From Dryas octopetala (taxonomy: Eukaryota > Streptophyta > Magnoliopsida > Rosales > Rosaceae), in NCBI GenBank assembly GCA_963921425.1, contig OY992840.1, positions 2,110,501-2,174,500 on the forward strand: DNA of 64,000 bases. Reading direction: 5' to 3'. A program made the translations under genes and the position numbers. Shown here piece after piece: positions 21,721 to 34,092 of this stretch (its first letter is position 1; each line of letters opens with the position of its first letter). Under the pieces are notes generated by a model. The model was not told the origin of the DNA, made no database searches, and saw only the letters and a list, made by a program, of their open reading frames with translations.

Positions 21721-23400
21721 ATTATTGATTATGATATGTGTGAATTTGAAATTTGGGAAAATGAAAATGTTGAAATTTTAAAAATCGTAATTGTTTTGTA
21801 ACAAGCTTGTATCTTGTATGTTCGGCCTTTTCGTTTTGTTTCTTTGTTTTTTGTTCTGAATTTTAGTTTTAGGTTTTATTGGGCTTATGAGATTTAATTG
21901 CATGTTATTGTTTAGTAATTGTGTACAATCTCTATTATAAATATATGATAGTATATAGACTTTTTTTATTGTAATTATTTAATATTTGTTAAACTCTATA
22001 AATTAAACTAATCCTTTATTTTTACAACTTGTTGTGTAGTTGGGTTGGTTGGGAGTTGTATGTTTATTCCACTTGTCTTGTGTTCGATTCTCCATAGCTG
22101 CTTTATTTTCTTTAGTTAATTTTTACTGCAATGTAGGCTATGTAGCATGTGGGCCAGGATGGAGAAGTAACGCATGGGCTAGTGAGCAGCGCATGGACCA
22201 TGTTTTCATATTGATCAGAGATTTAGGGGGCGGCAACTAAGATTAAACCCCGGGTTTTGAATAACTCTACTACTAATTGGGGGTTATTAATTATTTACTA
22301 CACTTTTTATATGTAAGTGGAATAATATAAACTGTTGTATTTAAATTACATAGTTATGATTTAAACAAACCAAAACAAGAAAAATAGGGAATCAAAATCC
22401 AATACTAGTACTCGACTTAATTTACTCATTGAAGTTTGGCTCAATGCCTCATGATTAGCTTAACGATAGATTGTCTTATTTAAAAAATTATTATAAAAGT
22501 TCATTTTATTTTAACTAATAGTATGAAAAAAATATAAAAAATTAGGATTAAATGCTAAATATTAATAGTTTTTCAGTAAAGCAGTAAGACACTAATTTTT
22601 TTTAGTTTAGGTACTAATCTAGAGTAAGACATTTTGGATTAGGTCACAAATCAATTTATTATACAGTTGTGACTGTCGAACAGTTACAGTTGTAATTGTC
22701 GAACAGTCACAGTTGTAACTGTTTAAAATTTATAGAAAATCAAAATTTTTAAGGGTTTCATACTTTTAATTTAGGTTTGGGGGATGAAGTCCTATAATCC
22801 AAAGACTAAACATTAAAGTTTAAGCCTTGCAAATATTGAAAAAACAACAAATCAATAAAAAAGTTATGACTGTTAGACAGTCACAACTCGATATAACCAT
22901 GTTTTTTAAAATTGGTACATAAACTGAAATTTAGTACCTAAAGTGAAATGACATAAATATTTTGGTAGTTAAAATGAAAAAACATTACAATTTGGTACCT
23001 AAAGTCAATGGACCTAAAAAAATATCATGCACTTATTATACCAATTTTCTTAAATGCACTTATTATGCCAATTTTCTTAAATGTTATATTAATGTTAGAG
23101 AAACTGAACAATTTTCTTAAATGTTATATTAATGTTATACAAATTAAAAAATTCATCAACTTTTTATATTTCCTTTACAGATCTTTTTGTTTCAAACCAG
23201 TTTTTTATGCACTAAATCAATTATTTATGGATTTAATTTGTGTTCAAGAATTAATTTAAAGTAATAAGAGTAGAGTAAGTGCATGTATTAATGCAAATGT
23301 AATAGTATTTTATTCTTGGGAAAGAGTACGGATAGAATAGAGGATGATTAATTTAAGGTCCCCTTTTGTCTTGCTCAAGAGGCAAGAGGCGTTTTTGCAG
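21721..23400. other. Intergenic with short hairpin-forming repeats
   Basis: No gene supported. Bases 22663-22722 hold two and a half copies of a 23-bp unit (ACAGTTGTGACTGTCGAACA and relatives), each with arms ACTGT/ACAGT around CGA. Bases 22863-22887 hold a related 11-bp-arm hairpin (GTTATGACTGT, loop TAG, ACAGTCACAAC) with one mismatch. Two direct copies of CAATTTTCTTAAATG-like sequence occur near 23040-23120. Confidence 0.5.
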
Positions 23401-23545
23401 CTATCCTAGCTTTGGCTTCTTTCTTTCTTTGTTAATAAAAGCGCACATTGGTTCTTGATCGCTAACTCTATGCCAGTCACACTCTCGTACGGTCAAACTC
23501 CTCCAGGAGCCCCGTACAGTACACGTTCTTTATGCATTGCTTCTA

Positions 23546-23550
23546 CACGT

Positions 23551-23551
<1 letters not shown>
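23546..23551 (+). promoter_or_regulatory. G-box (CACGTG) in CYP707A promoter
   Basis: CACGTG within TACACGTGCTC, about 155 bp upstream of the TATA box. G-box/ABRE cores bind bZIP and bHLH factors, and CYP707A genes are known to respond to ABA. The functional link here is inference from position and motif. Confidence 0.45.

Positions 23552-23584
<33 letters not shown>
23552..23584 (+). repeat. CT microsatellite in CYP707A promoter
   Basis: About 16 CT dinucleotides directly downstream of the G-box and about 120 bp upstream of the TATA box. CT/GA tracts are common near plant transcription starts and are length-variable. Confidence 0.85.
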
Positions 23585-23586
<2 letters not shown>

Positions 23587-23705
23587 AGACATTAGACATG
23601 AATGAATGAGCTGGAGGGAGATTCCGTGTGTGGGTTTTGAGCTGTAATTGAAAGCCCCTCCTCTCCTCTTTCTTGCTCTCTTCCTTTCCCAAACCAAAGA
23701 GCTGC

Positions 23706-23714
23706 CTATAAATA
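23706..23714 (+). promoter_or_regulatory. TATA box of CYP707A gene
   Basis: CTATAAATA lies 174 bp before the ATG, so transcription would start near 23735-23745 and leave a 5' leader of about 145-155 bases. The leader contains a minimal upstream frame (ATG AAT TAG, 23776-23784). Confidence 0.65.
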
Positions 23715-23887
23715 ATACTCCTACTTCATTTGTTTTCTTCACACACAACTTATTCACTTCCTTCCACCCTTTCATATGAATTAGCTTCCATCTTTCTGCA
23801 GCTGCTTATTTACTGGTTTATTGGTTACTACTTGTACTCACACAAGTACTATCCATTTACCAAACAACACAATCAATATTATTACAC

Positions 23888-26341
23888 ATGGAAATATTCA
23901 ACGTTGCCTCCATGTTTTGCATATTTGCTTTTGTGTTTTTCTTCCTCTTTCCCATCCTTTCCTTCATCACCAAACTCTTCACTTCCAATCGCAGCAAAAT
24001 CCCACTCCCACCGGGTTCATTGGGTTGGCCATACATCGGAGAGACCTTCCAACTCTACTCTAAAAACCCAAATGTCTTCTTTGCCTCAAAAATAAAAAGG
24101 TAGGTATTTGACTAGTTGATATATAATTCCCCCTGCTTAATTTGCTTACTCAATTGATGGGGTTCAATGATTTTGATACAGGTTTGGGTCTATCTTCAAG
24201 ACCCACATCTTGGGTTGTCCTTGCGTGATGATTTCGAACCCCGAAGCCGCAAAATTCGTGCTTGTGACAAGAGCTCATCTGTTCAAGCCCACTTTTCCTG
24301 CAAGCAAAGAGAGGATGTTGGGCAAACAAGCCATCTTCTTCCACCAAGGAGACTACCATGCCAAATTGAGGAAGCTCGTCCTCCGCGCCTTCATGCCCGA
24401 AGCCATCAGAAACATTGTTCCCGACATTGAATCCATTGTCAAGGACACTCTCCACTCTTGGGAGGACCGCTATATCAACACCTTCCAAGAAATGAAAATT
24501 GTGAGCCTCTCTCTCTCTCTCGAACTCACTTTTCGATTCACAGTACAAAATAGGAGAAAAACTTATTTATGACATGGATATGAGTTAAAGATGGAGAAAT
24601 TGTCATGTAACGTCATTATATTATTAAATTGAGATATCAAATTACCTGTATTTTTGTTCTAAAAAATTTTCTTTCAACAACTTGTACATAAAAAAACAAA
24701 ACAGAAACAGAGCAAAAACAGAGCTATTGGGGAATTGGGCTATTGGGAATTTTGTATATATGGTTGATAATCGGGCCAATTGTTGTTGCAGTTTACATTC
24801 AATGTTGCACTGCTTTCGATATTGGGAAAGGATGAAATACTGTACAGAGAGGATCTGAAGCGGTGCTACTACATTCTTGAGAAGGGGTACAATTCAATGC
24901 CCATTAATCTTCCGGGTACCCTCTTCCACAAATCCATGAAAGCCAGAAAGGAGCTGGCTCAGATCTTGGCCAAAATTCTCTCAATCCGAAGGCAAACCAA
25001 CCACATCAACAACGACCTCCTCGGATCTTTCATGGGCGACAACCAAGGACTCACCGACGACCAAATTGCCGACAACGTTATCGGTGTCATCTTCGCCGCC
25101 CGCGACACAACTGCCAGCGTTTTGACTTGGATTCTCAAGTACCTCGCCAACAACCCAACTGTTCTTCAAGCCGTCACTGTAAGAATTCACTTCACTTCAA
25201 TCCAATCCAATTCATTCTCACTCCTCCTATCTATTAATTAACAAGATTGAACTTAATTATTGTTGTCATATATATATACAGGAAGAGCAAGAAGCCATAT
25301 TGAGGATAAAAGAAGAGAAGGCTCTCACTTGGGCAGATACCAAGAAGATGCCAATGACTTCAAGGGTTATTCAGGAGACACTTAGAGTTGCTTCCATTTT
25401 ATCTTTTACTTTCAGGGAGGCTGTAGAAGATGTTGAATATGAAGGTAAGTTCTGGATATTTCTTTTTTTTTTGAAGAAAACATGCTCATCGTATTTGACT
25501 TGAGTTAACAGTTTTACTAATTAAAATCTGTTCAAAATTATTTTTCAGGTTATCTAATACCGAAAGGGTGGAAAGTTTTACCACTATTCAGAAACATTCA
25601 CCACAGCCCAGACATCTTTCCCGACCCTGAGAAGTTTGATCCCTCTAGATTTGAGGTGAATATTGATTTACAATAATCCTAGTTATTCTATTTTTTTTTA
25701 ATATTTGTATTCTATTTGATATGTCATTATTTTACTGAAAAAATATGTTTTTTTTTTTAGTTTTATTTTTTAATTTTTAATGTCCAATATATAAATATCA
25801 TGTAAGATAATATGAAATTGTGGTATAAAAATATAATAAGTGTAGCTTTCCTGGTTGATTTATACGTTCATTCGAATTGGATGGTCGATACCAAGTATAT
25901 TAATCATGCTGTTTTAACGCGTTGACAGGTAGCTCCAAAACCCAATACGTACATGCCATTTGGCAACGGGACCCACTCATGTCCTGGGAATGAATTAGCC
26001 AAGTTGGAGATTTTGGTCCTTTTACACCATCTAACAACAAAGTACAGGTGGGTACTTCACTTGACTCGAGTATCCATTCGATATTATAATTACCTTTCCG
26101 AGTTTTGAAGGGTGGGAAAAGTGGCAGCTAGCTGCATGCAGCATAGTAAAGGCTGCAGAGGTCATCAGTTTCTAAAAATAGAATGTTAATGTTGTTAAGG
26201 AGTATCTGCTGACATGTGTACTTGTTGATATTATGCAGGTGGTCTATCGTTGGTGAACAGAATGGCATTCAGTATGGCCCTTTTGCTCTTCCCCAGAACG
26301 GTCTGCCCATCAGATTATCTCCTAAAAAGGCATCATCATAA
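23888..26341 (+). CDS. CYP707A: Abscisic acid 8'-hydroxylase, cytochrome P450 CYP707A family (7 exons)
   Basis: Exons by reading frame and GT/AG sites: 23888-24099, 24182-24500, 24792-25178, 25282-25444, 25549-25655, 25929-26047, 26239-26341; all phases join and the sum is 1410 nt, 469 residues. This matches the usual CYP707A length. The N-terminal hydrophobic anchor (about residues 5-25) is followed by the proline-rich hinge PLPPGSLGWPYIGE. The I-helix motif AARDTT is at about 279-284, ETLR at 338-341, and the haem-binding loop PFGNGTHSCPG has its ligand Cys at 414. CYP707A enzymes sit in the ER membrane and hydroxylate ABA at C-8', the main step of ABA breakdown, which ends as phaseic acid. 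No frameshift or stop was seen, so it is probably functional. The A1-A4 subtype cannot be assigned by eye. Confidence 0.95.
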
Positions 26342-27897
26342 TACCCAAAAATCAACTCCCAACTTCAGACACTTCATTTCGATCTACATCATATATGCAG
26401 AGAGAGATAAAGAAGAGAGAGAATGAGAATTGGTACTGTCTCATACCAATTAATTAGAGAGAAAGTTGAAAGCCAAGTGTACAGAAGAGTCTTCATACCA
26501 AAACAGGATATGAAAACCATATCATGTTTTATTTTTTTTTTTATTTTTTTGGCGAGAGATGATGAGGAGGAGAAAAATCCCTCAGTGAATGAGAGAAATG
26601 TATTTTAGTAGCTAGCTAGGATTATACTAAATAATTTTTCATTTCTTAATAACTGTAAAGAGCCGCAAGGCAGAAATTAATTAAGGTGATTCAGTGAATG
26701 AAATTTTGTATTATTTGTGAAGCTGTGCATTATTTGAAGTTTTAGCCACGCATTTTCTCCATAATTCACTAGCTACTAGCTTAAACAGAATGATGGATCA
26801 AATATACTCATAGCACATTGACTAATTGATTCTGCATCATCGGATAAGTTGTATAAAATTGAGTGAACAGTTTGGTTGAGATGCATGTCATTGGTACGTG
26901 TTTACACCCTATTCTTGCAAAAGAGACACGTCAGCCAAAAATTAAAATCCAAGACTTGGATGGGCCGCTTTTAGAGGTGCTCCTGTGACAATAATATGAA
27001 GGGTGACGGGTCAAATGGGAAGAGTGTGGTGTTCATTTGGTGAAGAGTGGTTTTTCGGGTTGCGCAAGTAGAAGGGTAATTTTGTAATTTGAAAGTTTTG
27101 AGGTCTTTCGGTTGGAATTTGATAAATCTAAAAATACCGATAAACTCAGGAGGTCGAAATGAGTCCAACGCAACTGACAAATTGTTATTCGGAGTTTGGA
27201 TGAATTTATTATGAGCCATTATGACTCCTCGTGCATGGTGTTAGGTTCTCCACCACTCCGAAGCCATCACCTATGGGGCGTTAAGCGAGTTACTCTAGGA
27301 ACTTTTGGAGACCTAGGAGGCGAGCATATGACTTCTGAAGGGCTGTCATGTGTCTCTATGGGACAGGAGGTCCTACAGATAGTACAAACGAGTGGGAGAG
27401 CTTGTATTGCGCTGTGCGAGGGGAGACGATCGAGGCTACATGAGAAATGTTATTTGCTTATGATGTTTTATCTCAAGTGCAAGGTTGTCAAGTTTTAGTA
27501 TGAAATTGGAAGTGATGAGGTTGTCGTACCCAAAGGATTGGATTGAGACTTCAACACAAGTTAAATTGATTTTAGGGTTATTAAAAACTAGAAAACAAGC
27601 TACCATGTACAAACTAGCCCCCGGCTAGCATGGTAATATGTGCAAGTGAGTAGTGTTTTGGTTTGTTATGGTTTGATTGAGAAAGAAATACAAATTTCAA
27701 AAATTTAAAGACAAGGCAAGCTTAACTACAAATTAAAGTTTGATGATGATCGATATGAGATTTGGGGTTGTTAGGGGGTTTATCATAACCGGCCTTTCCA
27801 TGTAATAATAACACATTAAGTGATTATGTCAAATTAGATGTATCGGATTTCCTTCTAAACCTCAACCAAGCTAAATTAGCGCACATCCACATTCATG
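26342..27897. other. CYP707A 3' flank and unidentified repeat-like DNA
   Basis: The first few hundred bases probably include the 3' UTR. From about 26960 to 27560 the composition changes to a more GC-balanced block with no open frame I recognise; it resembles decayed gypsy LTR sequence, without a visible partner. No gene supported. Confidence 0.4.
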
Positions 27898-29390
27898 CAC
27901 TACTACAAAAATCTTGATATACATCACTAGCCTGTTATCAGTTTTTAAAAAAACTGATATTATAAAAACTGTTACATCATTTTTTTTTCGGACGATATAT
28001 AAACTAAATAACACATTACCAACATTTTGTATTTGATATATATTGTAACACATGGTAGGTTAAGAGGAGTTAAAAAATGATATTTAAAGGATGTGCTTAT
28101 GTCATAGGTTGACCTATAAAAAAAAAGCGCTAAGTTAATTTCCCACCAACTCAACAAAATTTTTGGTTAAACTCTACGTCACACACCCGACTTTCCCAAG
28201 TCTAACTCTGTAACTCACTCTCACTTCAGACACACTCAGAAGAAGACGAACCCTGCCGTCAAAGCTTGATGTTATCCCTGTCGTTGGCTCGATCTATCTC
28301 GGCTGGGCGCACATGACGTGAAAGCTAGATCATTGATCATCGGGAGTTTATGGTTTCGACGCCCACTAGATTTTTCCCAAAAGGTATGGTTAGGGCTTCA
28401 TATGCACGCAGCTTAGGGCTTCGTTTCGTCTAGCTGGATCTTTTTCTCCCTTCTCTTTTGCTCCATTTACTAAGATTAGGGTTTGATGTTTTATTAATTT
28501 GAGTTTTTTTTTTTTTTTTTTCATTTGGGTTGTTTCTAAAATCATCTGGCTTTTTCTTCATATATGTGGGGGATTTTATCAAATTAAGTTGGGTTCTTCT
28601 TCATATATGTGAAAATTCATAAAGTTTAGATTTGTAATTTTCAGGGGTTTATTCAATGCAATATTCGTTCATCTGGGTAGTTTTTGATTGATTTTGATAT
28701 CACTATGTGTAAGGATTAATTAACTTTACATGTTAATACAAATAGAACAATATTTCTAAGGGTTTTGACTGATTGAAGCTGTGTATGATGTTACAGAGAT
28801 TTAGAGGGAGAAGGTACAAAGTGCAGTCGTAGCTGCCTAATTCCATTGCTTAAGATCTGCTATATTTTATATATGGTTATAATAATTATGCATGCTTGAG
28901 ATCTGTTTACATATGCTTGGCTCTCTATACACTTCTTAATATATGATGCTCGAAATTGGTAGCTTGTTTATTCATTATATCAAGATAATTATATAACCAA
29001 GTAGTGTTATATTAAGAAGTGATTTTGTCTTATTTGAATGACATTAGAGCTGAAAGTAGAGAATGCATAATCTGTTTTAATGATAGGGGAATAATTGAGT
29101 GGATATATGTATCCTTTTAAATAAGTTTGATGCAAATTACATGTTTACAATGAAATGTATGTGTGCATTGGTGATGACAATTTATGATTAGTTGATGTAA
29201 TTTTGAGAATTTGTGCTTGAAATTGCAAATTACTTTGCATGTTTGATAACCTGTTTGTAAAGAGTGTCACTATAGGGGCAATAGGGTTAGTCTGTTTAAT
29301 AAGTTGAAGTTTTATTTCTTAGGAGCTGCATGGTTTCTCTTATAATTTAAATTTATGTTTCCTTGTATGAAGTTGATAACTGTTAGATCA

Positions 29391-32345
29391 ATGGATAAAT
29401 CATGGGTGGTTGCTGATAGAAGGAGTGTGGAGTATGAGGTGGGAGTCGAAAATATCTTGAGTTTTGCCTTACGGAATGTTACCAATCCTAATTACATACA
29501 TTGTCCTTATGAGAAATGTATGAACTTGAAAAAGTATACTGTTAGGGTGATAAGGGAGCATCTCTACTTTAATGGTTTCGATCAGAAGTATAAAAATTGG
29601 ATATGGCACGGTGAACCATCTGCTTGTGCAAGTGGAACCACAAATACTGATGCAGAAAATGGTTTATTTGAAGGTGAAACTGTAGATATGTGTGAAGGGG
29701 CGTTTGACAATTTCTAAAATGATCTGGATGGGTTTAGGACTTTTGTTGAGGAGGGCGATAGACCATTATATGCTAGGTGTGATAAGTACAACAAGTTATT
29801 AGCTTTGGTTAAGTTGTTCAATTTGAAGGCGAGACATGGGTTGAGTGACATTGGGTTCTCTGATTTATTGGTTGCTTTTGCTGATATGCTTCCAAAGGGT
29901 AATGTGCTACCATTATCAATGTATGAGTCAAAAAAGACACTGGCAGCTTTAGGGATGAAGTATGAAAAGATACATGCGTGCCCAAACGATTGTTTATTGT
30001 ATGAGAATGAGTATGTAGATGATACTAGCTGCCCCAAGTGTGAGTGCTCTAGGTGGAAGGTAAACAAGGAAGGAATTGAGAAGGAAAGGGTGCTAGCAAA
30101 AGTAATGTGGTACTTCTCCCCTATTCCAAGGTTTAAACGAATGTTTAAATCTTGTGAGACACCAAAGAACCTAACTTAGCATGCTGATCATAGAGTGACA
30201 ACATGATGCGTCATCCAACCGATAGTCTATCTTGGAAGTTGGTTGACCATAAGTGGCCAGAATTTGCAAGTGAGCCTAGAAATCTTAGGCTTGCACTTTC
30301 GGCTGATGGGATCAATCCACATGGTCCCAATCTAGCCGATATAGCTGTTGGCTCGTCATTTTAGTCACTTATATCCTTCCTCCTTGGCTGTGCATGTAGA
30401 TTCTTACCACGACACCACCCATACAGGAAACAAGCAGTTGCCTTTAATAACAAGAAGGAAGATCGTGATGCTCCTATACCTTTAAGTGGAGAAGAGGTCT
30501 TAGAAAAGGTGGCTGGACTGAATTGTAACTTTAGGGAAAAAAAAACATGCAAGCAACAACTTGCCTTACTCCATATTGAAAAAAAAGATAAATATTCTTT
30601 CATCTTGAATATTAGAAGTCTTTACATGTTCGGCATTGTCTTGATGTTATGCACATTGAGAAGAACGTATGTAAGAGTATTATTGGAACTCTACTAAACA
30701 TTCTAGGTAAGACAAAGGATGGAGTGGCTGCCCGTTTAGACCTTGTGGAAAAGAGAGTCAGACTTGATTTGGCACCACAAGTTGGCACTAAAAAAATATT
30801 CTTGCTTGCTGCCCCATATACAATGTCTAAGGATGAAAAAAGATCATTTTGCACGTCTTTGTTTGGTATGAAGGTAACAAAAGGTTACTCTTCGAATGTT
30901 AGAAACTTAGTATCCACGCAAGAGTTGAAAATCTTTGGTCTTAAGTCCCATGATTGCCACACTTTGATGCAACAATTGCTACCAATCGCCATACGTTCGA
31001 TGCTGCCCAAGCATGTGAGGTATGCGATAACAAAGTTGTGCTTATTATTTAATGCTCTTTGCAATAAAGTGGTTGATGTTGAGAGTTTGGATAAAGAAAA
31101 AGCCGAACTGGTGAAGAATTTGTGTTTGTTGGATAAGGTTTTCCCACCTTCGTTCTTCGATATAATTGTTCACTTAACCATGCACCTTATTAGAGAGGTT
31201 CGCTTGTGAGGTTCAGTGTATTATAGATGGATGGATCCATTTGAAAGAGGCATGAATGTGTTAAACGGTTATGTAAGGAATCGTACTAGGCTGAAGGGAA
31301 GTATAGCTGAAAGTTATATTGGCGAGGAAGCTGTGGAGTTTTGCAGTGAGTATTTATCCCATTGTAATGCAATTGGAATTCCTACTCGGCCATTGGGAGT
31401 TCCAAACATGAGCAGACCTATTTCTGGAGGCCGGGTAAGGTACGTTTCGTGCCTCGCGATGAGTGGGAGCAAGTACACCTATTAGTCTTAGAGAATTCCG
31501 CTGAAATTGATCCCTATGCCAAGTAAGTTTATCTAATTCTTACTTTAACATATTAATTTATCATGATGGTGAATGAATTGCATCTGCTTATACCTTATTT
31601 TTGAAAATTCAGTTTGCAGATTACATAAGGTACAGTTGTATGAATTTTATTCAAGCAACAAAAAGAGTGAAAAATGGCTTCTTGAAGAGCACAACCAGAA
31701 ATTTATCTATTGGTTACAAAAGCACAAACTTTTGTAATAGCTTTAATTATTTAAACTTTATGGATGTAGGTGGTAGCTGAGATAAATCATTAGGTGAGGG
31801 AGATAACACCCTCTTTGAGGCTACTGGCCTAAGGGCCACCCATAAGTGTGATCAAATACTAGGGTTACAAGATTGGGGGCTTCCATTATCACACAAAGGC
31901 GCGTGATAATGTGCTTGCTATCCAAAACAGTGCGGTAAGCTTGGTGGAAAAGACGATGCAGGTGGCGAGCGCAAATGACAAGAACCTTATCTACACGGAC
32001 ATGTGTTTTTATTGGGTTATCCAAGAAATTTAGGAACTTGACTATAACGAGTTTAGGGTTCCATTGTTCAAGTGTGACTGGGTAGAAAATAATAAGGGCA
32101 TAAAAAATGATGAATTGGGGTTTCTTTTGGTTAACCTTAGTAGGATAGGTCATAAGAGAGACGTGTTTGCTTTAGCTTCCCAAGTGATACAAGTTTTCTA
32201 TGTAGATGACCCATCTGACAGTAGATGGTCAATAGTTCTTGCAGTCTCAAACAGAGATTGTATTTATTGTGCTAGTGAAGATGAGTTGTGGATTGTGAAG
32301 CCTTTATTAGTGGTATTCCACCTATTGAAGATTTTGATGATATAA
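29391..32345 (+). pseudogene. CACTA-1 TNP2-type transposase (decayed)
   Basis: ATG at 29391 opens MDKSWVVADRRSVEY, the start of the transposase-associated domain (PF13963-like), with a C/H cluster (CPYEKC) and WIWHGE near 29600. The TNP2 domain (PF02992-like) follows. It carries CPKCECSRWK (about 30030), MRHPTDSLSWK (about 30205) and WP.FASEPRNLRL. After a deletion it resumes with MHIEKNVCKSIIGTLLN (about 30649). A DUF4218-like part (about 30980-31440) has MLPKHVRYA and MDPFERGM. A DUF4216-like part (about 32060-32260) has FKCDWV and QVFYVDD. Breaks: TAA at 29715, TAG at 30177 where a Trp is expected, TGA at 31207, plus frame changes. The catalytic protein would excise CACTA ends in the nucleus; this copy cannot be translated intact. 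Confidence 0.85.
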
Positions 32346-32596
32346 TGGGCGAGGATGAGAACACTTATAAGAGAGAAAATTGTGAGAGCATCTGGATAAC
32401 TCTTTCAAAGAAAAAAAAAATTAGGATGTTTTGTTTTTCAAGTGAGATTGATTTGTAATGTTGAACATTTTAATTAATATGATTGGTTATTTTAATTGCA
32501 TTGTAGACTCACATTTTAATATTTATAGATTGCCATGTTTGATTACTTAATTTGCTAAGTGTTTGAGAATGATGGTTAAATTAGTGTTAGGGATTT

Positions 32597-32956
32597 GTGA
32601 TGGCTACCCCAAGAAAGAAATCTGCAACTTCTAAGGCCAAGGGGACAACAACACTGAAGACTACACCAAAATGTGTGGTCAATAATTTCCCAGCATCAAA
32701 GATTAAGAAAGCAATGGTTGCACTTAAGGTCAAGAAATCCAAGGTTACCTCTAGTTCAAAGGCAACTGTTACTTCTAATGGAGACAACAAAGTTTCTAAG
32801 GGTGTTACCAAGCTGCACAGTGTGATTGTCAAGAAAACATTAGGCATGAAGTTGAAGGTGGAGTATGACAGATTTGGCACGCCAATTGGAGACACACGCC
32901 TGACTTTGGCTTCTTACATTGGGCTTCCTACATTAAAAGTACAAACAAAATCATAA
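32597..32956 (+). pseudogene. CACTA-1 second gene, 5' exon (PF03004-like)
   Basis: A Lys/Ser/Thr-rich start is followed by a segment with LGMKLKVEYDRFGTPIGD and ASYIGLP. This pattern (basic start, then 'G-x-P-x-G ... S-x-x-G') resembles the N-terminal part of the plant En/Spm TNPD-like transposase family. The frame ends at 32956, just before the Athila-like insertion, and no continuation was found on this strand. The - strand gene at 37190-39000 is the same type from a different element. Confidence 0.5.
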
Positions 32957-32964
32957 TAGGAAAT

Positions 32965-34076
32965 ATAGATGAAAGTAAGAGGAAATGAAAACATACTAGA
33001 TGGTGAAACCAAGCCTCCTAGGTGGTGTCACTCCTCCAAGGATGCTCAAGATGGTTTTTTGATTCCCATGCTCCAAGCTCCACTATTCTATGGTACGTGA
33101 TGGAGGTGATTTTTGGCTATGGCGGATGAATGGTGTATTGTGATGATGTTTGGCATCTAGGAGAGGAAGAGATGATGGAGGAAAGATGGAGAAAATAAAA
33201 TGATAGAGATCATGATGGAGAGGAGAGACGAGAGGGTATGGTTTGGTGAAGGGAGGAGGCTAGGATTTGTGTGTTGAGAGAAAAATGAGATGAAAAGGAG
33301 TGAATGGGAGGGGATTTCGGCCAAGAGAGAGTTTTTGTATCTAATTGAGAGTTGCGACTGAGTTTTAAGGATGAGATGAAGGGCTAGGATGAAAAGAAAT
33401 GAAGTGATAAAGTTAGGTGAATTCAAAAATATCTCCTTTGAAATTGATCATTCCAGAGGGTTGAAGAGATAGATAGATGCCCAATTTACCTCATTTAGAG
33501 CCTTTAAATTTTGGGATAAGACCTTTCTTAGAATGGCCGGACCAAGAGGATGAAGGAAAACATGTGATAGTTTTTACCCAAAATGGAAAAATGCCTTTTT
33601 GACCATTTGGCTTTTGGTGACAGAATTTCTGAGCTGTCATTGGAGCACAATTTGAAGTCCTTAACAAACCTAGAATTTTGCATTTTTCATATCAATGGAA
33701 AGCCCTAGATGTCTTCTTTCCAACCATATATCGTATGCCTCAATCCAAGCTTAGACCAAAAAGTATGCCCCACACAATGTTGCTGACACACTTTTCCTCG
33801 GGTGCAGTTCTGGGCTGACTTTGAAATTCAAAATTGACACCATAGAAGTCTTCAATTTTCATTAAATTTAACTTAAGAAAACTTCAAGGTGTTAGCTTCC
33901 ATGTCCAATTGGATTCACGTCAAAATGTATTAAGGAGAATAAAGGGTGCAATTTTTCGTTTTATCGCTCAGAAGCCAAAAACACATAACTAAATGAAATT
34001 TAAAGTTTTTATTCAAATGAACTCACAAAAACTAAGTAATAGGAATATAAAATAATTTGAATTCATGAACATATCA
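32965..34076 (-). repeat. Athila-like gypsy 3' LTR
   Basis: On the - strand, a polypurine-type tract AAGTTTGGGAG (about 34080-34092), preceded by GCTCGAGGACGAGCAA, leads into TGATATGTTCATG. In plant Athila/Tat elements this 'ctcgaggacgagcaa ... aagtttggg' signature directly precedes an LTR starting TGAT. The inner boundary at 34076 is therefore fairly firm; the outer end near 32965 is approximate because no second LTR is present. Confidence 0.5.
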
Positions 34077-34092
34077 AATACTCCCAAACTTA

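Larger units (their letters stand above)
27898..32956 (+). mobile_element. CACTA-1 (En/Spm-type) transposon, decayed, 3' end not found
   Basis: A candidate 5' terminus CACTACTACAAAAATC starts at 27898 and is followed by short subterminal motifs (AAAACTGATATTATAAAAACTG near 27950-27971). About 1.5 kb downstream starts a TNP2-type transposase reading, followed by an exon of the second CACTA gene. The 3' terminus was not found; an Athila-like fragment abuts at about 32960. The 5' end call rests on the CACTA motif and its spacing to the transposase. Confidence 0.6.

Noticed and set aside
23730..24095. Alternative frame overlapping CYP707A exon 1
   Set aside because: Lacks an ATG start and overlaps the P450 first exon, whose frame is certain from downstream exons.
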